Below are positions 1 to 6,414 of a DNA stretch of 6,840 bases, piece after piece. The translations under genes were made by a program, and so were the position numbers. The DNA lies in contig JAKAIH010000149.1 of NCBI GenBank assembly GCA_021825225.1, positions 1-6,840 of the forward strand, written 5' to 3'. How positions within the stretch are numbered: position 1 is the first letter of the stretch; each line of letters starts with the position of its first letter. This DNA comes from Pseudomonadota bacterium. GTDB lineage: Bacteria > Pseudomonadota > Gammaproteobacteria > Burkholderiales > SG8-39. Under the pieces are notes generated by a model, which was given only the letters and a program-made list of their open reading frames with translations, made no database searches and was not told where the DNA came from.

Positions 1-1
1 T

Positions 2-58
2 CAGGCTATGGCGATGGGGCTGCTGCGCTGGCATGATTATACTGCACGGCGCATCTGA
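2..58 (+). CDS. Possible 3' end of a gene entering from the left edge
   Basis: An open plus-strand frame runs from the window edge to a TGA at 56-58 and would encode an 18-residue tail ending in RWHDYTARRI. It is too short to assign to a family. The only support is that the frame is open and that a promoter-like sequence for the next gene begins right at its end. The same stretch carries a perfect TATAAT on the minus strand (plus 36-41) without a convincing -35 box, so a divergent minus-strand gene starting near 34 is the alternative. Treat it as a placeholder. Confidence 0.15.
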   Translation, partial: QAMAMGLLRWHDYTARRI

Positions 59-83
59 CGCCGCGGACGCAAGCCGCTACAAT
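55..83 (+). promoter_or_regulatory. Candidate sigma-70 promoter of the FAH-family gene
   Basis: CTGACG at 55-60 (4 of 6 against TTGACA) is separated by 17 bp from TACAAT at 78-83 (5 of 6 against TATAAT). Transcription would begin near position 90, giving a leader of about 40 nt before the start codon at 132. The spacing and location fit, but this is pattern matching only. Confidence 0.45.
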
Positions 84-131
84 TGCCGGCGGCACGGAAC
101 GCGGTCAAAAACCCGTCTACGGAGAAAATGA

Positions 132-899
132 ATGGCGCATTGGATACGCTTCGAGCATCAGGGCCAGGCCGGTTTCGGCGTGGTCGAGAACGGCAGCATC
201 AAGGTGCATGCGGGCGACATGTTCGGCGGCGCGCAGCCCACTGGTGCGATCGTTCCCCTGACCGCAGTCAGGGTGCTTACGCCGACGCAACCGGGCAAGA
301 TGGTGGCCTTGTGGAACAATTTCCATGCGCTCGCGGCGAAGCTGGGCAATCCCGAACCTCCGGAGCCGCTGTATTTCCTCAAGGGAAGCAATTCCTTTCT
401 TGCGCACGGCGAGACCATACGCGTGCCGGCATCCTACTCGGGCAAGGTGGTATACGAAGGCGAACTGGGCATCGTCATCGGCAAGCGCTGCAAGGCGGTT
501 GCCGAAGCGGATGCGCCCGGCTGCATCTTCGGCTACACCTGCATCAACGACGTCACCGCCGCGGAAATCCTCAACAAGGACGCGACTTTCGCGCAGTGGT
601 CGCGCGCCAAGAGCTTCGACACCTTTGGCGTGTTCGGGCCGGTGATCGCCACCGGGCTCGATCCGTCCAGGCTCGTGGTCAAGACCATACTCAACGGCCA
701 GGAGAGGCAGAACTATCCTGTCGCCGACATGATTTTTTCTCCGCTGCGGCTGGTCAGCCTGATCTCGCAGGACATGACGCTGGAACCCGGCGACGTGATC
801 GCCTGCGGCACTTCACTGGGGGTGGGTTCGATGAAACCGGGCAGCAGCGTCAGCATCGTCATCGACGGCATCGGCACGCTCGATAACCGCTACGAGTAA
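132..899 (+). CDS. FAH-family (fumarylacetoacetate hydrolase superfamily) protein
   Basis: This 255-residue protein is a single FAH domain, probably a cytosolic metal-dependent enzyme that cleaves or isomerises a 2-oxo acid. The short N-terminal part (about 1-50) is followed by the catalytic mixed-beta fold. The metal ligands of the family can be seen as Glu109 and Glu111 (YEGELG) and Asp140 (INDVTAAE). Lys160 in RAKSFDTFG and the C-terminal glycine loop GTSLGVG (226-232) are also family features. That loop is usually GTPxGVG, so a Ser replaces the Pro here. GGAG at 121-124 lies 7 nt before ATG 132; an ATG at 128 is in another frame. The gene stands alone and converges on argG, so the context gives no substrate. 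Relatives include 5-carboxymethyl-2-hydroxymuconate isomerase, acylpyruvate hydrolases and oxaloacetate tautomerases/decarboxylases. The family assignment is secure; the reaction is not known. Confidence 0.93.
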   Translation: MAHWIRFEHQGQAGFGVVENGSIKVHAGDMFGGAQPTGAIVPLTAVRVLTPTQPGKMVALWNNFHALAAKLGNPEPPEPLYFLKGSNSFLAHGETIRVPASYSGKVVYEGELGIVIGKRCKAVAEADAPGCIFGYTCINDVTAAEILNKDATFAQWSRAKSFDTFGVFGPVIATGLDPSRLVVKTILNGQERQNYPVADMIFSPLRLVSLISQDMTLEPGDVIACGTSLGVGSMKPGSSVSIVIDGIGTLDNRYE

Positions 900-912
900 G
901 GCCGCCCGGCAA

Positions 913-950
913 GGCGCGGGGGCGGAGGCGGAATTCCGCCCCCTGGCGCC
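913..950. terminator. Stem-loop between convergent genes, no U-tract
   Basis: GGGGGCGGA (918-926) pairs perfectly with TCCGCCCCC (935-943) around an 8-nt loop. An outer GGCGC (913-917) pairs with GCGCC (946-950) after a 2-nt bulge, giving a 14-bp GC-rich stem. It fills the 62-bp gap between the ends of the FAH-family gene and argG, so it could serve both directions. Neither side has a T-tract, so it is not a classical intrinsic terminator. It may instead stabilise 3' ends or pause RNA polymerase. Confidence 0.5.
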
Positions 951-961
951 GCAAGCCGGCG

Positions 962-2197
<1,236 letters not shown>

Positions 2198-2241
2198 TTG
2201 CTTGCTCGAAAAATAAAAATGAAATCAGATTGTGGCCGCAG

Positions 2242-2260
2242 GCTGCGAGGCGCGCGCAGC
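2242..2260 (-). other. Small hairpin in the argF-argG gap
   Basis: GCTGCG (2242-2247) and CGCAGC (2255-2260) form a 6-bp stem with a 7-nt loop just after the argF stop. On the minus strand it is followed, after about 25 nt, by a T-rich stretch (plus 2206-2225). The tract is too far from the stem for efficient intrinsic termination. It could give partial attenuation or RNA processing between argF and argG, but this is weakly supported. Confidence 0.25.
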
Positions 2261-2264
2261 GCAC

Positions 2265-3182
2265 TCAGGCGACTTTGCCCAGCAGCAGGAATTCCATCAG
2301 CGCTTTCTGCGTGTGCAGGCGGTTCTCGGCCTCGTCCCAGACCACGCTCTGCGGTCCGTCGATCACGTCCGCCGATACTTCCTCGCCGCGATGTGCCGGC
2401 AGGCAGTGCATGAACAGGGCATCCGGGCCGGCGAGCTTCATCATGTCGGCATCGACCTGCCAGTCGCTGAAGTCGCGCTTGCGCTCCGCATCCTCTGCCT
2501 CGAAGCCCATGCTGGTCCAGACGTCCGTCGTCACCAGGTCGGCGCCGCGCGCCGCCTCCATCGGGTCGGCAAAATGCTCGAAATGCCGCGCGCCATAGAT
2601 CCCGGCGCGCTCGGTCTCCACTTCATAGCCGGGCGGCGTCGACACATGCAGGTTGAAGTCGAAAATGGTCGCCGCCTGCATCCAGGTGTTGCACACGTTG
2701 TTGGAGTCGCCGATCCATGCCACCGTCCTGCCGTTGATCGGGCCGCGGTGTTCGATGAAGGTAAAAATGTCGCCCATCACCTGGCAGGGGTGATATTCGT
2801 TGGACAGTCCGTTGATCACCGGCACGCGCGAGACGCCGGCAAAGCGCTCGAGGATCGCCTGCTCGAACGTGCGGATCATGACGATGTCGACCATGCGCGA
2901 TACCACCTGCGCCATGTCTTCGACCGGCTCGCCGCGCCCGAGCTGGGTGTCGCGCGTGCTCAGGAAAATGGCTGCGCCGCCCAACTGCTGCATGCCGGCC
3001 TCGAACGACAGGCGCGTGCGCGTGGACTGTTTCTCGAAGATCATCGCCAGCGTGCGGTCGGCCAGCGGGTGGTAAGCCTTGTATTGCTTGAACTGGGCCT
3101 TGATCCAGCGCGTGCGCTCCAGCAGATATTCGTACTCCGCCCGGGAAAAGTCGCTGAATTGCAGATAATGCCGCGGCTTCAT
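2265..3182 (-). CDS. argF: Ornithine carbamoyltransferase
   Basis: ArgF transfers the carbamoyl group from carbamoyl phosphate to ornithine, giving citrulline; the family usually works as a cytosolic trimer. The protein has 305 residues, normal for the anabolic enzyme. The carbamoyl-phosphate motif STRTR is at 53-57, HPCQ is present in the middle of the chain, the ornithine-binding DVWTSMG loop is at 220-226, and the HCLP motif with the catalytic Cys is at 259-262. The start at 3182 is preceded by AGGGACGGAG, which offers a suitable Shine-Dalgarno sequence 6 nt away. Only 15 nt separate it from the argD stop, so argD and argF are almost certainly cotranscribed. The SMG and HCLP motifs separate it from aspartate carbamoyltransferase. 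Confidence 0.98.
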   Translation of the reverse strand: MKPRHYLQFSDFSRAEYEYLLERTRWIKAQFKQYKAYHPLADRTLAMIFEKQSTRTRLSFEAGMQQLGGAAIFLSTRDTQLGRGEPVEDMAQVVSRMVDIVMIRTFEQAILERFAGVSRVPVINGLSNEYHPCQVMGDIFTFIEHRGPINGRTVAWIGDSNNVCNTWMQAATIFDFNLHVSTPPGYEVETERAGIYGARHFEHFADPMEAARGADLVTTDVWTSMGFEAEDAERKRDFSDWQVDADMMKLAGPDALFMHCLPAHRGEEVSADVIDGPQSVVWDEAENRLHTQKALMEFLLLGKVA

Positions 3183-3197
3183 GCTCCGTCCCTGGTT

Positions 3198-4385
3198 TCA
3201 ATTCGCCGCGGCCGTTTGGCCAAGGAATTCCCGGATCAGGGCGGACAGGCGATCGACCAGTTGCTGCGCCTCGTCGCGGCTGATGATCAGTGGCGGCAGC
3301 AGTCTCACCACCTTGTCTGCGGTGACGTTGATGAGCAGGCCGGCATCGAGCGCGCGCTGCGTCAGTTCGCCGCAGGTGCGGTCGAGCTCGATGCCGAGCA
3401 TCAGGCCCATGCCGCGCACGGCGACCACGCCTTTGACCTTGGCCAGCGCTGCGCTGAAGCCGGCGCGCATGAACTCGCCCATCACGACTGCGTTGTCCAG
3501 CAACTTTTCCTGCTCGATGGCTTCGAGCGTGGTGAGCCCGGCAGCGCAGGCGAGCGGGTTGCCGCCGAAGGTGGAGCCGTGGTTCCCCGGCTTGAACAGC
3601 TCGGCCGCGGCGCCCCTGGCCAGGCAGGCGCCGATCGGTACGCCGCCGGCAAGTCCCTTGGCCAGCGTGACCACGTCCGGATAGAAGCCCGCATGCTGAT
3701 AGAAAAACCATTTGCCGGTGCGGCCGAGACCGCACTGGATCTCGTCGAGCATGAGCAACCACTGGTACTGGTCGCACAGTTCGCGCAGGCCCCGCAGGTA
3801 GTCGAAGTGCGCGACATTGATGCCGCCTTCGCCCTGGATAGGCTCGACCAGCACCGCGACCACATTGCGGTTGTTCTGCGCCACCTGGCGCACCGCTTCC
3901 AGATCGTCGTAAGGCACGCGCACGAAACCGGACACCAGCGGCTCGAACCCGGCGTGGACCTTGCGGCTGCCCGTGGCCGAGAGCGTAGCCAGCGTGCGGC
4001 CGTGAAACGCTTTCTCCATCACCACGATCGCGGGATTCTCCACGCTCTTGCCCTTGGCATACAGGCGCGCGATCTTGATTGCGGCCTCGTTTGCCTCGCA
4101 GCCGGAATTGCAGAAGAAAACCTTGTCCATGCCGCTGATCGCGGCAAGTTTGTCGGCCAGATTTTCCTGCTCGGTGATCTGATAGATGTTCGAGGTGTGT
4201 ATCAGCCTGCCGGCCTGCTCGGCCAGCGTACGCACCAGCTTCGGGTGGGCGTGACCGAGCGTATTCACGGCGATGCCGCCGAGGGCGTCCAGATAGCGCT
4301 TGCCCTGCGCATCCCACAGCCATACGCCCTGGCCGTGCGTGAACGCCACCGGCAGCCTGGAATAGGTATTCATTACGTGAGACAT
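3198..4385 (-). CDS. argD: Acetylornithine aminotransferase (class III, PLP-dependent)
   Basis: ArgD converts N-acetylglutamate semialdehyde to N-acetylornithine with glutamate as amino donor; in many bacteria it also serves as succinyldiaminopimelate aminotransferase in lysine synthesis. In the 395-residue form the phosphate-binding NSGCEANE is at 93-100, EPIQGEGG at 181-188, the PLP-ring Asp214 lies in LDEIQCGLGRTG, the Schiff-base Lys243 in TLAKGLAGG, and HGSTFGGNP follows at 269-277. All catalytic residues are present. Three in-frame Met codons compete for the start: 4391, 4385 and 4373. AGGG at 4393-4396 is 1 nt from the first but 7 nt from the second, and the resulting MSHVMNTY start looks typical of betaproteobacterial ArgD, so 4385 is preferred. 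It is the first gene of the arginine set; the leader contains strong inverted repeats. Confidence 0.97.
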   Translation of the reverse strand: MSHVMNTYSRLPVAFTHGQGVWLWDAQGKRYLDALGGIAVNTLGHAHPKLVRTLAEQAGRLIHTSNIYQITEQENLADKLAAISGMDKVFFCNSGCEANEAAIKIARLYAKGKSVENPAIVVMEKAFHGRTLATLSATGSRKVHAGFEPLVSGFVRVPYDDLEAVRQVAQNNRNVVAVLVEPIQGEGGINVAHFDYLRGLRELCDQYQWLLMLDEIQCGLGRTGKWFFYQHAGFYPDVVTLAKGLAGGVPIGACLARGAAAELFKPGNHGSTFGGNPLACAAGLTTLEAIEQEKLLDNAVVMGEFMRAGFSAALAKVKGVVAVRGMGLMLGIELDRTCGELTQRALDAGLLINVTADKVVRLLPPLIISRDEAQQLVDRLSALIREFLGQTAAAN

Positions 4386-4392
4386 CGACATG

Positions 4393-4396
4393 CCCT
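4393..4396 (-). promoter_or_regulatory. Ribosome-binding site that decides the argD start
   Basis: On the minus strand AGGG lies 7 nt before the ATG at 4385, but only 1 nt before the ATG at 4391 and about 19 nt before the ATG at 4373. This favours 4385. It lies just outside the base of the long inverted repeat at 4400-4481, so folding of that repeat could change ribosome access. Confidence 0.5.
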
Positions 4397-4399
4397 AAC

Positions 4400-4481
4400 A
4401 GGCTGTTGAAATTCGCTTCCCGAGCGCGACATTGTACATATTGGCAAAGTTGCCTCAGAGGGAAACGAATTTCGGCAGCCT
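4400..4481. repeat. Long imperfect inverted repeat in the argD leader
   Basis: The arm 4400-4420 (starting AGGCTG, ending GCTTCC) is the reverse complement of 4461-4481 (starting GGAAAC, ending CAGCCT) at 18 of 21 positions. Forty bases lie between the arms. One mismatch becomes a G-U pair in minus-strand RNA. The structure would lie within the 5' leader of the arg transcript if the promoter proposed here is correct, and it ends 4 nt before the argD ribosome-binding site. It could be an RNA regulatory hairpin, a protein-binding palindrome, or part of a small mobile element. Confidence 0.8.
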
Positions 4482-4485
4482 CTGA
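4455..4485 (-). promoter_or_regulatory. Small hairpin that competes with the long argD leader repeat
   Basis: TCAGAGG (4455-4461) is an exact inverted repeat of CCTCTGA (4479-4485), separated by 17 nt. It shares bases with the 4461-4481 arm of the long inverted repeat, so the two folds cannot both be complete. In minus-strand RNA the small hairpin would be made first and the long one later, the order seen in leader switches. The repeats are visible in the sequence; a regulatory role is inference. Confidence 0.35.
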
Positions 4486-4492
4486 ATTGGGG

Positions 4493-4522
4493 GATATAAA
4501 AGGAGGCGTGCCCCTTTTTCAA
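4493..4522 (-). promoter_or_regulatory. Candidate promoter of argD-argF-argG
   Basis: Read on the minus strand, TTGAAA (plus 4517-4522; 5 of 6 against TTGACA) is followed after 18 bp by TATATC (plus 4493-4498; 4 of 6 against TATAAT). Transcription would begin near 4486 and give a leader of about 100 nt that contains the inverted repeats. It lies just after the upstream terminator, where an operon promoter is expected. A TACAAT at plus 4431-4436 (minus strand ATTGTA) is an alternative -10 box but lacks a good -35. No full ArgR-type box was seen. Confidence 0.4.
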
Positions 4523-4529
4523 CACCCCG

Positions 4530-4569
4530 CTAAAACAAAACGCACACGGCGGCATTTGCCGCCGTGTGC
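4530..4569 (-). terminator. Strong intrinsic terminator, minus strand
   Basis: GCACACGGCGGC (4542-4553) and GCCGCCGTGTGC (4558-4569) form a perfect 12-bp stem with a 4-nt loop. On the minus strand it is followed by GTTTTGTTTTA, a standard U-rich tail. The plus strand lacks such a tail, so the terminator works for minus-strand transcripts arriving from the right: originally hslR, now also the IS630 transposase. It insulates argD from that transcription. Confidence 0.88.
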
Positions 4570-4735
4570 CCTGCATTCGATATGATTATGTTAGCACACT
4601 GGCGCGGCCATCGGCACAGCGTCGGCGTCGTGGACAGGTGTTGGATGCGAAACGAGGCGGGGACGCGCCGGATGCAGCGGCTGACACAAGCGCTGCGGAA
4701 ACGGAAAATTGTGTCGACCGCAGCGTTTCAAACTA
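4570..4735. other. Non-coding spacer, former 3' region of hslR
   Basis: No convincing gene was found on either strand. Short open frames here have no recognisable content, and the minus-strand one crosses the IS end. Before the IS insertion this was the 166 bp between the hslR stop codon and its terminator. It contains two overlapping inverted repeats: GACACAA (4683-4689) with TTGTGTC (4709-4715), and CGCTGCGG (4691-4698) with CCGCAGCG (4718-4725). Confidence 0.55.
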
Positions 4736-4753
4736 GTATAACGATTCATTAAA
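4736..4753 (+). repeat. Left terminal inverted repeat of the IS630 element
   Basis: This 18-bp end pairs with 5973-5990 with one mismatch: A at 4748 where the other end has G in the same orientation. It begins 28 bp from the transposase stop codon. TA at 4734-4735 is the target duplication. Confidence 0.9.
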
Positions 4754-4763
4754 ATGGCTACTA

Positions 4764-5903
4764 TTAGACCAACACCAGATCGAACTTCTTCCACCGGAAG
4801 ACCACTGGGGCGGCGTTCATCTCGCGAACGCCTTGCAAGATACGTTGCTTGAGTTCCTCGCGAGACTGAACGCGTATGCTCTTGAGGAAGGTGCGAGCCA
4901 TTTTTCCGAATACGGTTTCGATCAAGTTAAGCCAGGAACCGTGCTTCGGGGTGTGGACATAGATGAATCGATTGGGCCGCGAAGCGAGGTAGGCCATGGT
5001 TTCCTTGGAAATATGCGCCGAATGATTGTCCAGGATCACGCGGATAGTGCACTCCTTCGGGTAGTGCTCATCAAGCTCCTTGAGCAGCAGAATGAACTCT
5101 CGGCTGCGGTGTCGCGGGTGAACTTGCGCGATGACTTCGCCATTGTGCAAGTCCACGGCGGCGAGAATGGACAAGGTTCCATGGCGCTTGTACTCATGAT
5201 CCCGACTCCAGGTGCTGTACTTCCCAGGTACGGGCGGCAGATCAGGTGCGGTATTCGCAATGGCCTGAACGCCTGGCTTCTCGTCCACGCTCACGGTGAT
5301 GACCGAACCGGCGTCCTCCCCGCTGGCGCGCGCGGCATTTTGCAGGCTAACTTCCTGGTAGACCATCAACACCTCGCGCATCTTCTCTTCAAACTGCGCA
5401 TCGCGCCGCTCGAGGTAGTACTGCACCTTCTGCGGCTTGATCTCCCCGGCATTCAGGATGCGCCAGATGGTCGCCTTGCCGGCGCGGGCAATACTCCCAT
5501 GCCCCTGGGCCGGGGCGTGCTCGCGGGTGTAGCGAGCCAGCGAGGAGAGCGTCCACAACTCCGCCGCCAATCCGTGCTCTTTGGGCTTGGTGCACGCGAG
5601 ACTCAACACCCACGCCTTCGCCTCTTGCGTGATCACCGGCTCCTTGGGGCGGTGATACCGATCCTTCAGTCCCGACTGCGCCCCAGCCGCCAGCGCCTTG
5701 TCGATACATTTGTAAATCGTCGGTCGGCTCACTCCCAACTGCTGTTGAATCGCCGTGGGGCCCTCACCCGCAGCATACCTCAGCAGAATAGCGGCACGCT
5801 CGGTTTCCCGCTTCGGCGCCTTGCGCGAGTTGCTCAACCGCTCCAGCTTCTCGCGTTCATCCGCCGAAATTATCAGTGCCGGTCGTCCTGTCTTTCTTGC
5901 CAT
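4764..5903 (-). CDS. IS630-family DDE transposase
   Basis: The transposase cuts and joins the IS ends and inserts them at TA dinucleotides. The 379-residue form has an N-terminal DNA-binding region with a helix-turn-helix (about 48-74, AIQQQLGVSRPTIYKCI), a linker, and a C-terminal DDE domain. The catalytic triad is Asp207 in VSVDEKPG, Asp292 in ILDNHSAH and Glu329 in SWLNLIE; 36 residues separate the last two, as expected for IS630. The frame also opens at an ATG at 5942 (392 residues), but the ATG at 5903 has GGAGG 6 nt upstream and starts MARKTGRP, so it is preferred. TTTACT (5964-5969) and CATTAT (5941-5946), 17 bp apart on the minus strand, are a weak promoter candidate. There is no frameshift, unlike many IS630 members with two frames. 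Confidence 0.95.
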   Translation of the reverse strand: MARKTGRPALIISADEREKLERLSNSRKAPKRETERAAILLRYAAGEGPTAIQQQLGVSRPTIYKCIDKALAAGAQSGLKDRYHRPKEPVITQEAKAWVLSLACTKPKEHGLAAELWTLSSLARYTREHAPAQGHGSIARAGKATIWRILNAGEIKPQKVQYYLERRDAQFEEKMREVLMVYQEVSLQNAARASGEDAGSVITVSVDEKPGVQAIANTAPDLPPVPGKYSTWSRDHEYKRHGTLSILAAVDLHNGEVIAQVHPRHRSREFILLLKELDEHYPKECTIRVILDNHSAHISKETMAYLASRPNRFIYVHTPKHGSWLNLIETVFGKMARTFLKSIRVQSREELKQRILQGVREMNAAPVVFRWKKFDLVLV

Positions 5904-5909
5904 TGCCGT

Positions 5910-5914
5910 CCTCC
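5910..5914 (-). promoter_or_regulatory. Ribosome-binding site that decides the transposase start
   Basis: GGAGG on the minus strand lies 6 nt before the ATG at 5903. The alternative ATG at 5942 has no purine-rich sequence upstream. Confidence 0.65.
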
Positions 5915-5972
5915 CAGACCGTTGATAAGCCTGGGAAGGCATAATGGCATAGTAACGCCTATAAGTAAAGAA

Positions 5973-5990
5973 TTTAACGAATCGTTATAC
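5973..5990 (-). repeat. Right terminal inverted repeat of the IS630 element
   Basis: This is the partner of 4736-4753, with 17 of 18 positions matching. The last element base, C at 5990, reads as G on the minus strand and serves as the third base of the hslR TAG stop codon. TA at 5991-5992 is the target duplication. Confidence 0.9.
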
Positions 5991-6388
5991 TAGTTACCGG
6001 TGAAGCGATGGATCAGCCGGCGGTCTTTCTTCGTCGGACGCCCCTTCACCAGCGCGGCCGGATGCACCTGGACCTTGCGCGCCGCAATCGCCGCCTCGCG
6101 CCGTACGCGGCCGTCCTCGCGCTCGGCATAGAGCAGCGCCGCCTGCGCCGCAGGGCCGCGGCTCTTCGACAGCGCCCTGACTTCAACCACCCACTCCAGC
6201 TCGCCCAGGCGTATCGCGAGCTCATCCCCGGGCTTGAGCGCGCGCGCAGGCTTGACCGCCGCACCGTTCAGCCTCACCTTGCCGCCGTCCACGGCCTTCG
6301 CCGCCAGGCTGCGCGTCTTGAAGAAGCGCGCCGCCCACAGCCATTTGTCTATGCGCTGGTGCTCGTCGTTTAGGTGATCGTCGTCCAT
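5990..6388 (-). CDS. hslR: Hsp15-like S4-domain RNA-binding protein
   Basis: The 132-residue basic protein matches Hsp15, which in E. coli binds free 50S ribosomal subunits carrying a stalled nascent chain and helps recycle them. The S4 RNA-binding domain spans about 11-63: RIDKWLWAARFFKTRSLA, then GGKVRLNGAAVKPARALKPGD. The downstream ALLYAERED and the lysine/arginine-rich tail with GRPTKKDRR are also as in Hsp15, and the length is nearly that of the E. coli protein. The start at 6388 has only a weak ribosome-binding site; 26 nt separate it from the upstream MFS gene, so translation may follow from that transcript. The TAG stop spans the IS630 junction and is unchanged by the insertion, so the protein should be full length. 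Its original terminator is now about 1.4 kb away. Confidence 0.92.
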   Translation of the reverse strand: MDDDHLNDEHQRIDKWLWAARFFKTRSLAAKAVDGGKVRLNGAAVKPARALKPGDELAIRLGELEWVVEVRALSKSRGPAAQAALLYAEREDGRVRREAAIAARKVQVHPAALVKGRPTKKDRRLIHRFTGN

Positions 6389-6414
6389 GTTCGCACGGCA
6401 TGATACCGCAGCGC

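Larger units (their letters stand above)
4399..4529. mobile_element. Possible 131-bp MITE-like element upstream of argD
   Basis: The left end CAGGCTGTTGAAA (4399-4411) and the reverse complement of the right end, CGGGGTGTTGAAA (4517-4529), match at 11 of 13 positions. CTAA occurs directly outside both ends (4395-4398 and 4530-4533), as a 4-bp target duplication would. Ends of the form GG-TGTTGAAA and a CTAR-type target recall some IS5-family elements, from memory. There is no coding capacity. The short repeats could arise by chance in a region that already has inverted repeats, so this remains a hypothesis that overlaps the leader-hairpin reading. Confidence 0.3.
4736..5990 (-). mobile_element. 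IS630-family insertion sequence, complete
   Basis: The element is 1255 bp with one transposase gene on the minus strand filling almost all of it. The 18-bp terminal inverted repeats start GTATAACGATTC and differ at one position. It is flanked by TA on both sides (4734-4735 and 5991-5992). Removing the element and one TA rebuilds AACTAGTT, so the target was CTAG, the preferred target reported for IS630. The outer flanks extend the apparent repeat because the rebuilt target is itself palindromic. The intact reading frame, full catalytic triad and near-identical ends suggest a recent, possibly still functional copy. Confidence 0.93.

Noticed and set aside
927..940. Perfect 14-bp palindrome with a central GAATTC between the convergent genes
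   Set aside because: It has no loop and is better explained as part of the longer stem-loop at 913-950.
2232..4409. A 725-codon open frame on the plus strand, antisense to argF and argD
   Set aside because: It is a mirror of two well-supported genes in GC-rich sequence. The translation is rich in Ala, Arg, His and Gln with no recognisable domain, and both arg genes show all catalytic motifs.
4482..4500. Possible ArgR (ARG box) half-site TCTGAAT upstream of argD
   Set aside because: Only one half matches; the expected partner ATTCA at the right spacing is missing.
4373..4576. A 67-codon minus-strand frame running from the terminator into argD
   Set aside because: Its start lies in or before the intrinsic terminator stem, and it covers promoter and inverted repeats. 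No family resemblance was seen.
4591..4794. A 67-codon minus-strand frame crossing the left IS end
   Set aside because: Its first half is IS sequence, no ribosome-binding site or domain is visible, and the frame would not have existed before the insertion.
4833..5993. A 386-codon plus-strand open frame across the IS element
   Set aside because: It is antisense to the IS630 transposase, shows no domain, and extends over the terminal repeat and target duplication.
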